Assembly (NCBI GenBank): GCA_918026815.1
Contig: CAKJVC010000182.1
Coordinates: forward strand, 186,001-250,000
DNA from: Chalara sp. BL73
Taxonomy: Eukaryota > Ascomycota > Leotiomycetes > Helotiales
Length of the DNA: 64,000 bases
Reading direction: 5' to 3'
In this document: piece after piece, positions 48,989 through 60,449 of the stretch
Layout of the letters: the number at the start of each line of letters is the position of its first letter
How positions within the stretch are numbered: position 1 is the first letter of the stretch
Program-made: the position numbers and the translations under genes
Notes under the pieces: model-generated
What the model was told of the DNA's origin: nothing
The model's database searches: none
The model's input: only the letters and a program-made list of their open reading frames with translations

Positions 48989-50437
48989 CTATATCTGGTT
49001 TTCACTACCTCTTTCAGCAGCCTCCCTTTCCCTTCTCCGGTCCTTTCTTCTAACCAGCCACCAAGTCCCCAAAATCGCCGAGATCCCCACCAACAAAAAG
49101 CTCAGGCAAATAACATAACTTGTCCTGTACGTCGGTCCGAAATTCGTGCTATAGACATGCGGCCCCACAATCCCCGAAAACTGTGCCATCGCATTTGTCA
49201 ACCCGATGCCTACGCCCGCTGCCACAGTACCATCCAACGCTCTGATCCGCTCTGGCCAGATCACTGGGTACGCAGAGCCAGCACAGGAGATGGCGACGAT
49301 GAGACAAAGGTAGCGGACGACGGGGTTACGAATGGTGATGAGCAGGATGTAACAGATGATGGTCGTGGACTCGATGGCGACGACGGTGGTCCAGGGTCGG
49401 ATATACTTACGGTGGAGGAGAAAGCCCATTAAGTTGAGGAAGAGGAAGCAGGAGATGTATGGTGGCATGTTCATTAGCTGAGAGAAAGAGGTTGTGGTGA
49501 AACCAAGCTGGTAGATGACAGTTGGGAGGGAGAAGGTGATCCCAAAGCCTCCGATACCATGGCAGATCCAGTAGATGAGGAAGGTGTAGGCTGTTGGGTC
49601 TGAGAAGTAAGTTTTGAGGGATTTAAAGTCCCAATGGCCCTTCTCACCAGATGGGGCGGTAGAAGAGAGTCGTTTTAGAATGAATGCACGTTCCTCATCA
49701 TCCAGGATATTCGCGGTTTGCGGATAATCTGGGAGCCAAAAAAACGCTACAGCAGAGAGAAGGATAGGAGGAAGTCCCTCGAGCAGGAAGAGCCACCTCC
49801 AGCCTGCTAGATTACCCAGACCATCCATAAAGCCAATACCAAATGCGAGGAGCCCACTGAGCGCTCCCGCAATCTGACCAACTGAATAAAATAGCGCTAT
49901 TCGGGTTGGGAGATCCGAAGGTTTGTACCAGAACGACATATGGTACAACACGGCAGGATAATACCCTGCTTCAGCTAGGCCGATGGCGAAGCGGACACAC
50001 ATCATCCCTTTGAAATTCTGTACAGTGGATACGAGTGAGGCGCAGAGCCCCCAACTTGCCATCATGATAGCCATCCACACCGAAGGGCGGAAAACCTTGA
50101 GCAAAATGGTATTGCTAGGCTCGAAAACGAGGTAAGAGTACGAGAAAATTGAAAGTGTCCATGACCATTGCCCAGGGGTGAAATGGAGCTGTTTCTTGAT
50201 GCCGGTTCCAGCCTCGAGGTTGATGATGGCGGCGTTAGCGTAGTTGGACGAGTCTATGACACGAAAGATGTAGACTAAAGAGTAGAAGTAGACGAGCCAG
50301 ACGTCGACTTTTTTGAGGACCTTCTTCTCATATGCAGCGTCATACTCGCGAGGCTGTGCAACGCTCTCTTCGTCACTGGATGCCGGAGCGACACCTTTCG
50401 TATCGTAGGACTTTGTTTGATCCTTTGAAACAGACAT
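48989..50437 (-). CDS. MFS transporter, allantoate permease (Dal5/ACS) type
   Basis: An intronless frame of 482 residues from MSVSKDQTK. It continues upstream to another ATG at 50593, adding 52 residues (MVNSEEQSDLYSA) without membrane features. I prefer the inner start because family members begin with a short polar tail before DVWLVYFYSLVYIFRVIDSSN. About 12 hydrophobic spans are visible. Family motifs include the SSNYANAA loop after TM1, RFAIGLAEAGYYPAVLYHMSFWY and GWRWLFLLEGLPP. The anion:cation symporter family carries organic acids, vitamins and nitrogen compounds across the plasma membrane; the substrate cannot be told. It diverges from the dioxygenase at 51713, so a shared pathway is possible. 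Confidence 0.88.
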   Translation of the reverse strand: MSVSKDQTKSYDTKGVAPASSDEESVAQPREYDAAYEKKVLKKVDVWLVYFYSLVYIFRVIDSSNYANAAIINLEAGTGIKKQLHFTPGQWSWTLSIFSYSYLVFEPSNTILLKVFRPSVWMAIMMASWGLCASLVSTVQNFKGMMCVRFAIGLAEAGYYPAVLYHMSFWYKPSDLPTRIALFYSVGQIAGALSGLLAFGIGFMDGLGNLAGWRWLFLLEGLPPILLSAVAFFWLPDYPQTANILDDEERAFILKRLSSTAPSGEKGHWDFKSLKTYFSDPTAYTFLIYWICHGIGGFGITFSLPTVIYQLGFTTTSFSQLMNMPPYISCFLFLNLMGFLLHRKYIRPWTTVVAIESTTIICYILLITIRNPVVRYLCLIVAISCAGSAYPVIWPERIRALDGTVAAGVGIGLTNAMAQFSGIVGPHVYSTNFGPTYRTSYVICLSFLLVGISAILGTWWLVRRKDRRREREAAERGSENQI

Positions 50438-51712
50438 ATTGTCCCAGACAAAGGGTGACCAGGAATATGTATATCGTCTCTCGTTAGGCGAAGGAAGTAG
50501 GAGTTGGAGAGCAGGGTCTTGCTTCTTTGAGAAGGAACCGCATACTGGAAGACAAGCCGAATATAAATCACTTTGTTCTTCGCTGTTTACCATATGGCGA
50601 GGCCGCGTTAACCAATAACGACATAATCCGTGTCAGAAGAAGAATGAGCCAGGTTATCTACAACTGCACTGGCCCCGCTGTTTCCATGTCTTTTTCCAGG
50701 CGAATGAAACCAGAGGCTACACTTTCCCATGCATGACGTCGGTGCCTTTACCGTCTATGAGGCCGTTTGGTCATTTCTAACGGTTTTTACGGGGCCAGCA
50801 GACCGAGGAAACGCGGAGATAACTTAGCATTAGGGGTTACTTCAACACGTTTGCGGTGGTGTGATGAATGTCTGTATCACGACATCATCAACCATTAACT
50901 AGTGAGAATAGCCTTGAACTACCCCCATCTTTCTTTTCCCTCTATGACAGACATACTCCGTAGTTGATAAGAGAATCTTGACAGTGGGGGAAGTAGTCGT
51001 TGATCTCATGAGCAAATACGCACGGCTGATGGCGGCATCTCGCTTAACCCCTATACATTTTCTCAGAGGCGAAGAAGATTGAGGACTTACGGATGTAGAA
51101 CCTAGAGTTAAGTCTCCTGAATGCTTTCTCATCAACAATAAAGGATGTTACAGTTCTTCAAAGGAAACCTGCAGCAATATCTGAAGCCAGCTTTGTGGAG
51201 GTTAAAGCGTGCCGAGATAGTTATTTGGAGTCATGGAGCCATGGAGCCATATCAGACCAAGCTATACCGAGACACCTCAAGCTTCTGTGTGGCAGCCGCT
51301 TGAAAGCTTGAGACTTCCTTTCGAGTCACGCCACACTAAATTTCGGACTAACTTGACTCTGATTGCTATATGTGAATCTTGACGGCGATGCACAATGTTA
51401 TACCCCACACCCCACTTATGAGTCCGAGGTTGCGTGCCTCCGTAGGTTGTTAATCAACGACACCAGACTCCTAGAACAGCACGAAGCACTTTAGTCTTGA
51501 AAATCAAGCACGCAATACACGCACCTATGTACGAATATATCAAGTTAGAAATAATATTATTACATATGCATGTTATTTCTGATGCTACTTGTGTCCCCTA
51601 CAAGAGATAATCACTAGCCCTGAATTATTTGATATACTTCATTCATTCAGTATTGAGAACCGTGAGACCTTTACTTTCCTTCTCTACAGCGAAGCGATCG
51701 CAAGTCCAAAAC
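50438..51712. other. Divergent intergenic region, MFS transporter / dioxygenase
   Basis: 1.27 kb holding both promoters, and the possible upstream ATG of the transporter at 50593. No further gene is seen. Confidence 0.5.
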
Positions 51713-52937
51713 ATGGCACCGTCTGCAACTGAAGCTCCTATATACCAACCGGCGAACACTCCTTTGGTGAAGCCATGGTCCCGTCCAGCAGAAACTAAAG
51801 AGGATCTTGACTGGGCTCCACTACCTAAAATTGACCTCTCGCGGTTTGACGAACCGGGTGGAAAGCAAGAACTCGCAACACAGCTCTATGATGCGATAAC
51901 AAGAATTGGCTTCTGGGTTGTGACTAACACAGGTATTGATGATGACCGCGTGCTCAGGCAATTTAGCATCGGCAACACATTTTTCAAGGAACCCCTCGAG
52001 GAGAAGCGCTTCTTCCCTTGCAACTTTGCTGAGGGAGAGTACTTCGGATACCGCGAGAATGAGAGATGGATCGGAGACACCGGCGTAAAGGAAAATATTG
52101 AAATGGTAAGATCTCCGCTTGAGTAAGACAAAACTCGCTAATACGCGCATAGCTTAATATCCCAAAAGCAATCCCGGCCTACGCCGATTTGCCTAAGCAC
52201 CGGATAGTGCGAGAAAATTACGAAGAGATCGCAAGCTTTCATCGCGACCTCTGGGAGAATGTTATCCGGAAGCTCTACGTCCTGATTTCCATCATCCTCG
52301 AGCTGCCGGAAGACTACCTCTCGAACGCCCATGCGTATGATGACAAGTCGGACGACCATCTCCGATATATGATCTATAATGTCCGCACGCAGGAGGAGTG
52401 GGACAAGGCGCAGGCCTACTCGAAAGGTGGCCACACCGATTTTGGCAGCTTGACTCTGCTGTTTTCGCAGCACGTTGCCGGCCTACAGATTCGCACGCCC
52501 GAGGGCGACTGGAAATATGTCAAACCGGCGGAAGGCGGGATCACCTGCAACGCGGCCGACACGCTGACTTTCCTTACCAAAGGTAAGTTTCCATCCGGCG
52601 CGATGTCTAAATTTGGCTCACCGTTACAGGGTTCGTCAAGTCTACCATTCACCGCGTCGTGACGCCGCCCGCAGACCAGATAAATATTCCTCGCCTCGGC
52701 CTGCTCTACTTCAGCCGCCCGGGGGACGCGACCCCGATGCAGGCCGTCCCATCTCCGCTCCTCGACCGTCTTGGCCTCCTGACGGAAGAAGATAAGAATC
52801 CGGCGGGGCCGATCCCGACGGGAGTCGAATATGTGCGGGCGCGTGTCAAGGACGTGCATCACAAGAAGGTGCTAGACAAACGTGAAGGCACGGCATTCGA
52901 GTTCAAGGGCTTGAAGGTTGAGAATCACTACGCATAA
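51713..52937 (+). CDS. 2-oxoglutarate/Fe(II)-dependent dioxygenase (IPNS-like)
   Basis: Proposed exons 51713–52105, 52153–52582 and 52630–52937 (both introns 47 nt) give 376 residues. The N-terminal DIOX_N part (PLPKIDLSRF, ITRIGFWVVTNTGI) leads to the 2OG-oxygenase core. Iron ligands are His225 and Asp227 in GGHTDFGSLTLLF and His282 in KSTIHRVV. Arg296 (PRLGLLYF) is the probable 2-oxoglutarate contact, though the usual following Ser is Gly. The fold is that of isopenicillin N synthase-like oxygenases, which hydroxylate, desaturate or cyclise metabolites; the substrate is unknown. The third exon is clearly richer in G+C than the first. Transport and oxidation genes lie head to head here. Confidence 0.9.
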
Positions 52938-53756
52938 TATGTTGAACTACGAGGTGCGCAGTGTGCAGAGCTCAAAACGAAAGCCGTGTCGGTCGGTCCT
53001 GTATTTCGTCAATTGTATTATGGCGGCGAGTAGAGTTAGTCCTCGTTGAGTAGTTTTTTTTCGGTCAAGGCTCACAACACTCCGCGTTGTGGTTTTTCTC
53101 TGAGGCCACGCGCGGAGCAAGTCATCTCAACCTCGTCTATCTTCAATTCGTAGCTCGTGTTATCTTTGAATATTTATGATAGTGGTAAGATTCAAAAAAA
53201 ACTTCGATTATCTTGTTTGCTAATCCCAAGCTTATTTATTCTTCTGCGAGCTATAAATGTGCTCCAGGCTTAAAATTAAGAATACCATGTTACGAAAATC
53301 ACATTCGTTGCTTGTTCTGTGCATCACAGCTTGCCATCTTACTCATAGTCAAAATCAGTAGGCCTGTAACCCGTTGGTAGATCGTTGAATCCATTTTCTA
53401 TTCTGAAGTTCTCAAAAAATGCTATGTCCGTCTTCGGTCCACAGATAAGCCACATCCTCCATCCTCGATTAGGCGAGCCTACTCTCCCGCTCATCCTGTG
53501 TACAGCCAATCACATACTGCGTGGCACAGCATAGACCGTCAATGATGATGAACGAGATCGACGCCCTGGTCATGCAGCTGAGCCTGCAGCCTGCGCCATT
53601 TGAAATCGAAAGGCAACGTTGATACGACGGCCCCGGGAAAGAGGCGTTAGAAGGAGAAGAGACCGATTCACGACGTGCAACAAAATCTGTCTTTTGATCA
53701 AACGCGGGGATGTTATTGGATTTTGGGTCTTCATGTAGTGAAGTTGAGGCTCTAAA
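52938..53756. other. Convergent intergenic region
   Basis: 0.8 kb between the dioxygenase stop and the STAND gene stop. No gene is supported. Confidence 0.5.
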
Positions 53757-56700
53757 TTATCGCGAGCCAGCCGGATCTTTCTCCACTCTCGGAAGTCCCC
53801 AATCATCTCTCACCAAATTCAACCACTCAGCCACTGTCTCCAACTTCCCTCCAACTCTTTTCCCGTCCACAAACTCTCCCCCAAATTTCACCTTCCCTTC
53901 TCTAGTCTCTGCAAACTCCAAATCATCCCATTTCGGTATGTGCAACCAGTTGTGTGTCGTGTCGCAAATATAAACTCTCAGTTCCCCGCTTGGGAGCTTT
54001 GCGAGGCAATCGCTGCAGAACTGAATATCGGGACATATAGTGCAGCAATAGAAGTCGTCTGCGTAGGACCAGTTTCTTCCGCAGAGTCCATCGCAATGGT
54101 TATTTAGATCTCCGCCTCGGGTGTGACGAAGGGTCTTTGGACTTTTCAATATTGAGGTTTGCTCGGTTTCATCTCCTTGAACTTGCTCAACTTGCCCTGC
54201 CTCCTGGGTGCTTTTTTCCTGATCTTCATCCTCGGCATCTTCATCTTCAGAGGTCTGCTCTGATTCCTCTTTGGCGTTATCGTTTGACAGATCCTCCACA
54301 TGCTCAGGATTTGGACCAAGAAGTGACCATGCGGACAAGGCATTCAGAGAATCCCCAGAATGCATCAAAACCTCGGCAAGAATTCTGTACCCAACGTGAT
54401 CGTTATATTCTACGTCATCAGATAACAAAGCCAGTGCTGATTTCATATCTTCTAAAAATACCTGTTTAGCAGTCGTATAGTCTTCTTTGATAGCATAATA
54501 GCATCCAAGATATGATCTGGAATCACGTGCCAAATACCCAGAGCCGAATCGCCTTATCGACTCCTCTTTCATCTTGCTGACATGGTGCTCGGGACTTGAT
54601 GACGTCCGTGCTTTACGGAAGTGGTATGAGGAGATGAGCCTAGATGCTCTCATACTTGTATCAATCATCGTATCTGACTGCGCATCCTTGGTCAAGGTCC
54701 TAACCTCCTCCCACGCATTCAAGCCAGATTCTTTAGAATGTCCCACTCTTTGGTCATAGTGGTAAAGCGCTATTCCTTTATACAGAAGCAACAGTGCCGC
54801 GTCTTCAATCCGATGCTCAAGTCTGGCGAATTCGATAGCTTCGTCTAAATGCTTCATCAATATGTCGAAAAAAGGGAGCTTGGATATTGCCGAGAATAGC
54901 ATGCTGAAGAACAAATCTGTGCTCTCATCCGTGAGTATATATTGGAATAGTGCACCAAGTTGGCTGAGGTCCGAGTTGCTCGCTTTTGTACGACTCATTT
55001 GATCGAGCAGCAGCTGTCCTTGCGCCTCGTGTCCTATAGTTAGAGTTATCTTCAGCAGTTTGGCTCGAGCTTCGGATGAATTTGGGTTCACAGTTAGGGC
55101 TTCTTCATAGAGCTTGATGGCGACGTCAGATTGCAGAAGTCTCGCCCTCCAATCAGCAAGTCGAATCAAGTTTCTCAAAACGCAGCTTTGAATCTCTTCA
55201 CTAGGGCTATCATTCTTTCGCAGTAAATCCAGGGCTCTTTCCATCGTGGAAACTGCTCTTGGGAGATCCGCTAGGTAATGAGACCCATATGCCAAAGCCA
55301 AACCTTGACTAAAGATTATTTTGTCAGCCTATCTATAAAGGAGCATTTGGAGAGGTTTGCAGCGATTCAGGTTTCAAACACCAAGTGCTAGTACATCGAC
55401 AATTATCGGATCGCAAACTTCGATATCCAAGTCCGAATAAACGCCATCCAAAAAGGAATATTGTTGCTGGTGGTACTTACAAAGACTGCCAACTTGGGCT
55501 ATCAAAGTCCTGCGTAGCCTTCTCATATTCCTTTATTGCATTCTCATGGTTGAAGGTCGCGCTATAGGTTTGACCTAGGCGCTCATGCCACAAAGAATCA
55601 GGTTCTTGGATCTTGAGTGCCTCTTGCACCCACCGTGCTGCAGAAACGATGAGGGCAGGCACCGTAGGGGCATCGGTTCCAGAGGATGAGGATGAACCTG
55701 CATCAGATTTGCCGTCTTCCTCGTCTTCAACACTTTCCTCTTCATCTGGCCCATCTTCGACAACTTCATCTTGATCTTCGTCTTCGTCTTCGTCTTCATC
55801 GACACTGTCATCACCCTCAGATTCACTACCATCAGCCACAACAGATTCTGCAACCTCAGCGTTGTCGTCACTAGCCGATTTAGCCTATCAAGCATGAGTT
55901 TCAATTTGAAAGCAACTAAAGCCAGCGGCATGCCTACCATTTGGAGATACTTAGAAATCCACAAAAAAGTATTTTTAGCATCCCATTCTCTATCTCGTAA
56001 CCATCGCCGGGCCATCATCAGTGTGATTGGTTCTAATAGGCTACGATTGGGATTTGGCTGCGACTTCAGCTGCTTAAGCCATTCCTTATCCTTCTTTCCG
56101 AGATATTGAATGGCATCAGGGTCATCTAGCCAGTTCCAGAACACACTCGGTTCTCCTTCGTTATAGAACCAGCTGTATTTTCCATCATAGTTTTCATTAT
56201 ACCAATCATTGTCCTCTGATGTCCAATGTTTCTCAATAATATCCCCATCTACCAGCAACGCGAAAACGCCTTGTCCAATTTCTCTCTTGGTCCCAATATC
56301 TATTGTATTAAATTCAGCGTCATTTCTCAGGAAATTGAGGTGCGTAGGAAGTGCTGCCATTGCGTATAATGAGAGAGCATCAGTTTTCTCATCAGGATCT
56401 GCTAATAGGAGTGCAAGACATTGTTTCGTGATTATGAGATGTGAGTCTAGCTCGTTTACTCTTATGTTGCCTTTTGCATTAATCAAGGCAGCTGATTCAT
56501 CGAATTCGAATTTGTTAATCATTGCCCTCTCCGTAAGGGTCCATAAGAAGTTTTGCACGGTCTTTATGTTAGCTTTCGTAATCGTGATTGTTGCTGAGAT
56601 TTGTGGCTCTTCGTCACCAAGTGGTCGGGTTCTCTCAGAAGTTTTGATGGCTTCTTCGATCGCCTCATTGACGATCACGTATCCATCGTTGTTGATTTCA

Positions 56701-58870
56701 AAAATCTTCGCATACTTCCCTTTAATCTTCTTCTCCAATGGTTGCAGGGAAGCTTTCTTGAAATGTAGATGCTACCAAAAGAACCATATCAGTCTATCTT
56801 CCGATATTGTGATTATCCTGTGGCGATGTCTCCTGAGAGGATCAAACGTACCAAAGCAGCTTTCAGGTCGAAAACCTCAAAATAGTCCATGGCAAATACG
56901 ACCCAGACGAGAAGGTGGTTTAGCTCTGCGATTTCTTTGGTGCTCAATGACTCGCCTAGTGCTCCTAAGACATCGTGTGCAATAGACACTTGATCCTGAC
57001 CGGCCTGGTCAAGGATTTTCTCCAGTCTATAATATAGAGTTAAAATCTGATAGGCCGTGATGAGATAGAAAATGCACAATTTATGGAGAGACTTGTGACA
57101 TTGGGTATCGAAACAGAAAATCACTCACTCTGCGGAAGATCCATCGGAAGCTACAACTTCGCCGATCTTTTCGATCGCCGTTTGTACCTTGAAAAAGTTC
57201 CCCTGAGCGATTTTGGGAAGCTTGATTTTGATCAAATCTCTCATTTTCACAGTCTCGGAATCTCTCCCGAGCAACAAGTCGCGTTTTGCCAGCTCCTGAT
57301 CGATATAGAATCCGATTTCTGCGCCATTGTGTTGCTCGATATCAATTGTAGGCACATCGCGAAACATGTCTTGTTTAAAAGTTCCTGTCTTACCGCTCAG
57401 AAGCACACGTATCTGACTACGATCAGAATCCGACAGTGAATGCTTTAGTTTACTCATGATACCAAGTAGATCTTGTTTTGCTTGATCATCATCCGACAAC
57501 TGGTCTACTCCGTCTAACAGAATAAAGTATGTCTGGTTTCGCTTCGGTGCCACCATTCGGAGATCCCGCCATAGATCCAAGAATGTCGCCTCTTTGAAAT
57601 GCGCATCGTCAATCTCGTCGCACATCGCAATTGTGTTTTTGGCATAAGATGTATCACGCTCTGCAATCTGGAAAGCCAGGCACTTCAAACCTGTTTCAGC
57701 AAGCTTTTGAGCATGCCCGCTCTTCTCACTATGCTTGGGCAGAAAGTGGTAAGCAAGTACAGGTTTTCTTGCTGCGTTGATAGTTTTTACTTCGCGGGAG
57801 AATATAGATTCTAGCTCATGAACAATGGCGGTCATTAGGTAAGATTTGCCTGAATTGATGTCTCCAGTGATCAACAGCAATGGATCAGCGTCAGTGGTTG
57901 GATCAATCCATTTGTTATATTCTGGTATGTCACGGAGCCAGCTACCAGTTCGCTGCACCGTATCAGCCCAAATATTGCTATACATCGTCTTCGACGTGTC
58001 ATTTGTGATCAGGAACTTTTTGCGAATATTTTCCAACTGCTGCTTGTGAACATGCTCTAGTTTGCGATTACTTTCTGCCGCCGTCAACATATCGACCCCA
58101 GTAGCAATGTCTCCTAATCGCTGCCCGGTTTCACTTGCCATACTTAACAATTGAGTAAGATCTTTCCGATTTCTTAAAACGTTCTCCAAGGTGATCGTTT
58201 CTCGTATGGTGCTTTGTTTCTGAATGAGCGAGCGGAACGCATCTAGCTCTCCTTTGACACCAGAGTCGTCATCCAGCAGCACTTTCTTCATTGATCCCTT
58301 GAATCTCTTCCATCTGCTGGCATTATCCCTAAGATTGATTGAAAGAGCGCAGATGTTCACGAAGCTAACCATGAGTTTTTGGATTGTGTCGTACAGTTCA
58401 GGATCAATGTTCGAAAACTGCTCTATTCTTTGATAAATTTTGAATTGTGACAGCATAACAGAGACTTCGTCTAAGAGCCCATCAACTGCCTCATGGAAGT
58501 CATGGATCTTGGAGGGGATCTCTAGAAGCAATGAAACAGCATTGAAGCAGAGTTCTGCAGGACCAAATACCTGCGACATAGTTCAGCATCTTCGAGATTT
58601 ATCTCGAGCCTATATACGCACCATTGATGCTCCCTGAGCGGCAATCCCACCTAGCAGTTTTATGCAAGTTAATGCATTCATCCCTATCTCTTTGGCTCTC
58701 TTTTTGCTGTCTTTTGCCTTTGGGTTCAGTGAATCTGCCTGCTCGGATTCTATCTGTTTCCGGATGTCATCCAAAGTTCTCGGAGGAGACAGTTTCAAGT
58801 TTTTGGTGGTAAGATCTCGGAACCTCTCCATAGCATCGCTCCACATATCATCTAGAGACTGCTTCTCCAT
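53757..58870 (-). CDS. Large STAND protein: Goodbye-like N-terminus, NACHT-like NTPase, TPR, ZZ-like finger
   Basis: Six proposed exons (58622–58870, 57129–58570, 56852–57026, 55938–56771, 55481–55884, 53757–55308) give 1,551 residues. The N-terminus (MWSDAMERFRDLTTKNLKL and the helical region to about 300) resembles the fungal STAND Goodbye domain. A P-loop GDINSGKS (319–326) and Walker B YFILLDGVD (431–439) mark the NTPase. A helical region follows, then a strongly acidic linker (about 901–970) and TPR-like helices (SLWHERLGQTYSATFNHENA, VAIKLYEEALTVNPNSSEA). Near the C-terminus (about 1439–1488) Cys pairs in HCDGLCGRNW, YCCTICPD and FCSDCLAKL form a ZZ-type zinc finger, followed by HNWLHIP. 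STAND proteins act as ligand-gated switches; a non-self recognition role is inferred. Its divergent neighbour is a HerA-like ATPase. Confidence 0.85.
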
Positions 58871-60449
58871 GATAGAGCTTATCGAAAAGACTGAAGGCTC
58901 AATAGTTCTATCGTAAAAAAGGAAGAAAGAAGCTTATTCCCTGCAACACGCTAGGGCCGAGCAGAACTAAGATGAGTTTTGATATTGAGGATGATCAGAA
59001 AAGTCCATCCCGGTCGACGCTGAGATGGAGATCTTATATATGCAAGATTCTGGGGCTCCACATGCTTAGATTGGTGGCGGTCTAACTTGGCCCAATTGAA
59101 AGCTTGTTTGGTCTCGCTGACCTCAGACGTAAGCATTGGGGGCCATTCTGGTGATGATTTGGCCATTGCGGATGGTTTGCACAGCAAAATGTTGCTGACT
59201 TGATACAAAAGATGGGGAAATACAACGTGGATGACGAAGATATGAGGTGGTATTGTCCTGTGTTATTGTCAGGAATTGGTTTATGTAATAGGCCAAGGAA
59301 CTAGAAAATCTCTTGCAGGCCAACAACGTAGATACCAGATATCAACGTACAGCGTACAATAACTGAATACAAGCACCTACAACCCATATTCTATCGACGT
59401 GATACCCCCATCAATTTCATATTCCTAACAGCTATGTTGTTGCGGGTGGAGTTAGGTGATGTTGTTCGAACATGGTTGGTCTCGTGGTTTCGTGTTGAAA
59501 CCCCACTTTCACCACCAACCTTGTCACGACGTTGTCGCGTACTCTATGGTCACTCCTGAGTATCAATGATAATCCGTGCTCCAAAAAACCTAGATGTAGA
59601 ATTAAGTGGCGAAGAGACGACAGCTTGAGAAAACTCATCTGCTAAGCCTATAAGTAAGTTCCTTGATGTCATGCTAAAGGATTCCTTCAGGACCAGCTCC
59701 AGAAGACGGCAAAAAGTCACCAGGAAGAGCTTGCTTCCACAACTGGCCCTTTCAAAGCGCTGGCTTCTACAACTTTGAGTGGACCAGTAAGCTCATGCCA
59801 GGGCACTCGGAGTATTTAATTTATACCCTTTATGGAGAAATATCCGTTTAGTCCTCCACATTGGAATTCTTTCCAGAGGATCAATTTTTAGAGATCCTTA
59901 CAAACAGTTTTCACCAGAGGAGCTGCGGCTGGCGGACTACGCTCAAGGTCGAAGATATAGTGAACAGAGCAAGCATTCAGGCACTCTTGGTGCAACCAAG
60001 TCTGCCTCGTTGGCTGATGTTGGTGTTCAATTTTCTGGTGGTTTCGGAGTGGATCAACCTTCCAAGAAGGATCTGGTATCTTTGTCACCGGTTGGTTTCT
60101 CGCCCTTGCTCGTACCATCCGCGCTGCAGCCTGTAGGGCAAGATAAACCTGTCAAGGCAATAGAATCTTCGAATGGACAAAAATACATTCTTAAAGATGC
60201 CGCTAAGAATAAAAGGGCGGCTGTGTTCAATTTTAACACACTTCCAAAGCCACTACTTGCATTAATTCCGGCGTGGCGTACATCAAGTATAATCGACTCT
60301 ACGAGCCCATTTCCCAAGAGCAGTGATAAGATAAACCCTAAAGAGGAGCACGACTCGAGTTCAGAAGGGTAGTCTACAGCTGATTCTGAGTCTGACGAAG
60401 GCTACGCCAACCGAAACTTCTGCTTAATTCACGCCCTAAACCTGCTCCG
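58871..60449. other. Divergent region, STAND / HerA-like, with a possible lost 5' exon
   Basis: 1.6 kb. From about 59970 to 60372 one plus-strand frame stays open with sensible composition (VGFSPLLVPSALQPVGQD, NGQKYILKDAAKNKRAAVF, Ser/Glu-rich end) and stops at TAG 60370–60372. It could be the disordered N-terminal part of the ATPase downstream, but is in another frame, and I found no splice pair joining them. The rest shows no gene. Confidence 0.45.

Noticed and set aside
50438..50593. 52-residue N-terminal extension of the MFS transporter
   Set aside because: Polar, no membrane or family feature; the inner ATG gives the usual N-terminus. Not excluded without 5' transcript data.
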